From: Candidatus Aminicenantes bacterium UBA6228 | GTDB taxonomy: Bacteria > Acidobacteriota > Aminicenantia > Aminicenantales > Saccharicenantaceae | Direction: 5' to 3' | DNA length: 64,000 nucleotides | NCBI GenBank assembly: GCA_002441005.1 | Contig: DJWO01000009.1 | Coordinates: forward strand, 310,001 to 374,000 | Shown here: positions 60,796 through 64,000 of the stretch, piece after piece | Position numbering within the stretch: the stretch's first letter is position 1 | Layout of the letters: each line of letters opens with the position of its first letter | The notes under the pieces: generated by a model | The model's input: only the letters and a program-made list of their open reading frames with translations | What the model was told of the DNA's origin: nothing | Database searches by the model: none | Translations under genes and position numbers: made by a program

Positions 60796-63700
60796 TTAAC
60801 TCAGATACTTGACCAGCGCTCCCCATCTCTTATCCAGGACAAAACCTTCTTTCATAAAAAAGAATGGAATTAGATAATGAGTCATTACCAGCTTGACGCC
60901 TGAATTCCTCATTCTTTCGGTAAAATCCCGGAGCATCGCCCGGCCCAGACCACTCTGCTTATGCTGCTGGGCGACAACGATTCCTTCCATAAAGACAACC
61001 TCTGAAGACAGGTTCCGGAAGCAAATCCCACCCAGGACCAGACCATCCTCATCGACCAGAACCAGGTTATGATTTAGCTGAGAAATTACCCGGGGGTAAT
61101 TATCCAGGAGGAAAAGATGATAGAGCTGGCCAATCTCCGCCGGCTCATAACTCTCCCGGAAGGTAAACTGGTTCCCCCTCCGATCGGCAATAGTTGATTT
61201 TATGATCAGCCTTTCCCGCCCGGACTCGCCTGTTTTGGCCAGGTTCAGATCTTTGGCCTGTGTTGCCCTGGGAAAAACCATCCGGCTGAATACCTGACGG
61301 TCTTCTTCCGACTCGAGATTCGACTGGATTTCAGACAGTTCAACAAACTGGATGGCCAGCTTATCAGGCTGATTTTTCATTTTGTTGAGTAAGGTTTCAA
61401 AAGCCATGATGACTTCGGCCGGAGCTGAAGAAAAATAGGTATGACGGTAAACATAAAATCTCAGCAGCTCCGGACGAGAATTCAGATGGAAGTCATTGAT
61501 GAGTTCGATAACCTTTTTCTCCCGCTCAAAAGGAGTAGCCGGGCCGTTGGTTATTTCCCATTCTTTATATTGGCGGATAGCAGTTAAAACCGAAACGGGC
61601 ATAACCGGATTCTGGCGAATTTCGCTTAAATAACTTTCCAGTTGAAAACGAAAGGAGCCAAAACCCTCTGCTTCGATATCCTCCTGCTGAAGCTCGTGAA
61701 ACAGCTCCTCCAGGAAGTTCAGGGCCTGCTTTTCTTCCCAGACTTCGAAACAGGCATCAAATATCCAGCTTAGATCTATTATCTTTCTGGCCCAGGGATA
61801 AGCAGCCATCACCTTCAGGTAGAAATTCTCAATTAAAAGCCGCATTAAGGATAGAGGTCCTTTATATAGCTTTATTTCCCCCAGTTCGATCAGGCCGGGC
61901 TGCTCTCCATCTACACAGATATTTTCAGGCAAGCCCTGGCCCGGGATAATCCGGTAGTCTGAAGCAGCTAAGGTCTTCAGAACTACTCCGATGGCTTCGA
62001 TAAAAAGCATCCGCCACTCCTGTGGAGTGACTAAAGAAATCGGCCCGCCAGGGCGGGTGGCATAATCTCTGATTCTTTCACTGACACTGAGCCGGCTAAA
62101 GAAGTGGTAACTGATGGCTTTGAGATCTGGCCGCCAGCTGGCCAGGCGAGGCAAAAGACGAGGATAATTGAAATCCTCAGACAGACATAAATGCCATAAA
62201 ATTCTATCCATGACCCGCTGGCTAAAACGGCCTCTTAAAATTTCCACTCTCAGGTCATAATGCTCCCCCTGAGAAGTGTTCAGGCAAACCCGTAAATGAA
62301 GGCCCGGATAAAGGGAAGCTACTCTGGAGACTCTGATCACTCCAGAAGTCAGTCCTTCTGGATTAAACGCCTTGAAACCGTAGGCCAGAGTTATACTTTC
62401 AGCCAGAAAGGTCGGGTCGGACAGGGTCCTGCTGATCAGCCTTCTTTCCGGGCCGGAAAAATCACTGCCAATCTGGAGTCTCCCGGCAATTCTCTCTTTA
62501 ATATCACCAGGTAACTTAACTTTCAGCTGCAGCCTGAAAAGGTTATAAAGATTTTCCATTATTTTAAGAGCTTCGGAAGCGAGAGCTTGATCTTTCCGGT
62601 GGAGGGCCCAGCTGGCCAGCTCAGCAATAACTTCAGAACTAAACTCCGGATGAATGGTGGCAAAGTCAGACAATAACTTAAAAATATACAAAAATTGATT
62701 GGCCGTTGCGGCTGAGGCTGGCCATTTCAGGGATTTCCGGTAATTGGCTAACCGCCGGCGAAGGGCTTCAAACTGGCCGCCGCCCAGGGCCGAAGAGGAA
62801 ATTTCTTCAATTGATTCTTCATTCAGAAAAGTTAAACCTGATTCAACAAAAGCCGAGAGTGAAGGAGTGTACTCAGGCAGTGGCTGGTCAAGAAGGAGAA
62901 GCCGGTAGGCCCAGCAACGAACTTTTTCTAAAGGATGATTGGCCAGAGCTTCCAGTCTCAGTCTGATCAGAATCGACAGCCTGAGGTTTTCGGCCTGATT
63001 AAAAAGCCTTTCAAAATCGTTCATCGTCCCGAGGGCTGCTTCTTTCGAACCAAAGAAAAGCCTGGAGATTAGCTCGTGGACCTTGAGCAAGGTTGAATCG
63101 CTTATCCCTTTAGGCGAGGGGAAATCCTGCTGATCAGACATAGCCAGGTCAGGCGGTAGCCAGACCCGGTTAGAAACATTTCCAAGGGGCGTATCCCAGC
63201 CTTCCCGGCAGACAAGAAATTTTGCCAGAGATGGATTTCCGCTCCACAGAATCGGCTGACGGGCAAATAAACCCAGATCTATTGTCCTGTTTTTGATTTC
63301 GTAGAAGAGATCCCCGATAAGGAATTTCCGGCTCTTCTGGTCATAGCGGATGACCAGAGAAGCCTCCCGGCCAGCAATAACCAGCCGGTCACCTTCTAAA
63401 CTAAAATCTTCTTCAATCAAACCAAGATCTCTGATCAGCCAGAAAGGAAGCTTCAGGCTGAAATCCTTAGAACTCAGGCTGAGATAATCTTTTTGGTAGA
63501 GCTGTTCAATCAGCTCAGAAAAATTGGCCACAATTTTTTTCCGGTTGAACGAACCCTTAGCCGTCAGTTCGCCTTTCTCGCCAGAAAAATCTCTATCCAG
63601 GAGGGCAAACTTGATCACCCGCTCATAAGGAGCCAGGCTCAGGTTAGCCGCTTCAATAATCCTCTTATAGTATTCCCTTTCTCCTTCCTGCCCTGGACAG

Positions 63701-64000
63701 CTGGTCAGTTCCGGCGCACTGGTATCCGGAACGATGAGCAGAGCGTTATAGGGCTGGCCATCTCCAACCAGAAAAACATTTTTAAAACCGGGGACAGACT
63801 TGAATTTATCCTCTACTTTTCGGGGAGCAATGGTCTGACCGCGGTTATTTTTATAAATATCCTTTATTCGATCGACCAGCCGGAAATAGCCGTTGGGCAA
63901 AACCTCAAAGATATCGCCGGTTTTAAGCCAGTAATCAGAGCCGGGCTGGCCCGGATAAGGAATGTCATCACCTGGCCTCTTATCTTCGAGATAGCGGGCA
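60796..64000 (-). CDS. Very long acyl-CoA-synthetase-like / unknown / GNAT fusion protein (5' end outside window)
   Basis: The frame stays open to the right edge, so at least 1068 residues are seen and the N-terminal part is missing. The first 170 or so visible residues are the end of an AMP-forming acyl-CoA synthetase (TGDIFEVLPNGYFRLVDRIKD, then FLVGDGQPYNALLIVPD and ELTAKGSFNRKKI). About 700 mostly helical residues follow with no family I can name; within them, near 61865-61962, IIPGQGLPENICVDG and IELGE look like a degenerate kinase catalytic loop. The last about 140 residues are a GNAT acetyltransferase (GIVVAQQHKQSGLGRAML). Function is unknown; lipid or protein acylation is possible. 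Confidence 0.72.
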   Translation of the reverse strand, partial: ARYLEDKRPGDDIPYPGQPGSDYWLKTGDIFEVLPNGYFRLVDRIKDIYKNNRGQTIAPRKVEDKFKSVPGFKNVFLVGDGQPYNALLIVPDTSAPELTSCPGQEGEREYYKRIIEAANLSLAPYERVIKFALLDRDFSGEKGELTAKGSFNRKKIVANFSELIEQLYQKDYLSLSSKDFSLKLPFWLIRDLGLIEEDFSLEGDRLVIAGREASLVIRYDQKSRKFLIGDLFYEIKNRTIDLGLFARQPILWSGNPSLAKFLVCREGWDTPLGNVSNRVWLPPDLAMSDQQDFPSPKGISDSTLLKVHELISRLFFGSKEAALGTMNDFERLFNQAENLRLSILIRLRLEALANHPLEKVRCWAYRLLLLDQPLPEYTPSLSAFVESGLTFLNEESIEEISSSALGGGQFEALRRRLANYRKSLKWPASAATANQFLYIFKLLSDFATIHPEFSSEVIAELASWALHRKDQALASEALKIMENLYNLFRLQLKVKLPGDIKERIAGRLQIGSDFSGPERRLISRTLSDPTFLAESITLAYGFKAFNPEGLTSGVIRVSRVASLYPGLHLRVCLNTSQGEHYDLRVEILRGRFSQRVMDRILWHLCLSEDFNYPRLLPRLASWRPDLKAISYHFFSRLSVSERIRDYATRPGGPISLVTPQEWRMLFIEAIGVVLKTLAASDYRIIPGQGLPENICVDGEQPGLIELGEIKLYKGPLSLMRLLIENFYLKVMAAYPWARKIIDLSWIFDACFEVWEEKQALNFLEELFHELQQEDIEAEGFGSFRFQLESYLSEIRQNPVMPVSVLTAIRQYKEWEITNGPATPFEREKKVIELINDFHLNSRPELLRFYVYRHTYFSSAPAEVIMAFETLLNKMKNQPDKLAIQFVELSEIQSNLESEEDRQVFSRMVFPRATQAKDLNLAKTGESGRERLIIKSTIADRRGNQFTFRESYEPAEIGQLYHLFLLDNYPRVISQLNHNLVLVDEDGLVLGGICFRNLSSEVVFMEGIVVAQQHKQSGLGRAMLRDFTERMRNSGVKLVMTHYLIPFFFMKEGFVLDKRWGALVKYLS

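Overview
The window is a 64 kb piece of a bacterial chromosome of moderate GC content, densely packed and rich in four-base ATGA and GTGA gene overlaps. It contains no phage, insertion sequence or CRISPR array that I can recognise. A GWxTD-domain lipoprotein, a large TonB-dependent receptor with an N-terminal carboxypeptidase-like domain, a eukaryote-like (type I) citrate synthase, many TPR lipoproteins and a formate/hydrogenase-type redox cluster together point to Candidatus Aminicenantes or a relative near Acidobacteriota. That placement is an inference from gene content, not from a marker alignment.

Layout. Positions 1-4.1 kb hold a truncated lipoprotein, a hypothetical gene, lepA, tatA and an ROK sugar kinase. 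Positions 4.2-13.5 kb hold surface and envelope genes (TonB receptor, GWxTD lipoprotein, LamG-phosphoesterase), a B12-type radical SAM gene directly behind tRNA-Leu(CAG), and a bacterial eRF1-like (baeRF) protein. Positions 13.7-20.1 kb are a complete RND efflux operon (TetR, TolC, adaptor, pump) with a palindromic candidate operator. Positions 20.3-24.7 kb hold xerD, a metallo-beta-lactamase-fold hydrolase, AMMECR1, a TPR protein and lolA. Positions 24.7-28.4 kb are the translation operon rplM-rpsI-rpsB-tsf-pyrH-frr behind one good promoter. Positions 28.4-33.5 kb hold a rhomboid protease, a TPR lipoprotein, der, and a GerMN/amidase cell-wall pair. The tmRNA gene ssrA lies at 33.5-33.9 kb.

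Positions 33.9-40.5 kb are a redox operon: response regulator, unknown gene, molybdopterin oxidoreductase, Fe-S subunit, flavin/NAD subunit and hydrogenase maturation protease. It ends in a scar in which the first part of a hydrogenase-4 membrane subunit (HyfB-like) is joined to the middle of a histidine kinase. The structural [NiFe]-hydrogenase genes expected there are missing. I regard this as the most informative feature of the window: a hydrogenase lost by deletion, with its maturation protease, electron-input module and a response regulator left behind.

Positions 40.6-48.0 kb hold tRNA-Asp, htpX/lemA, citrate synthase, murA, a HIT protein, a NYN nuclease, a DUF2520 protein and murB. Positions 48.2-56.0 kb hold a TPR protein, ligA, a DUF4388-J-domain-TPR protein, a split glutamine-dependent NAD synthetase, rsmI and hsp20. 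Positions 56.1-60.7 kb are the operon rplU-rpmA-obgE-nadD-rsfS-rlmH-dksA-comF. From 60.8 kb to the right edge runs one very long gene joining an acyl-CoA-synthetase-like end, a long uncharacterised middle and a GNAT acetyltransferase domain; its 5' end lies outside the window.

Start codons were re-judged by eye from Shine-Dalgarno spacing and family N-termini. Several genes (murA, the 145-aa gene before AMMECR1, the NAD synthetase amidase gene) have a -10-like box ending six or seven bases before the start codon and no Shine-Dalgarno sequence, suggesting leaderless transcripts.
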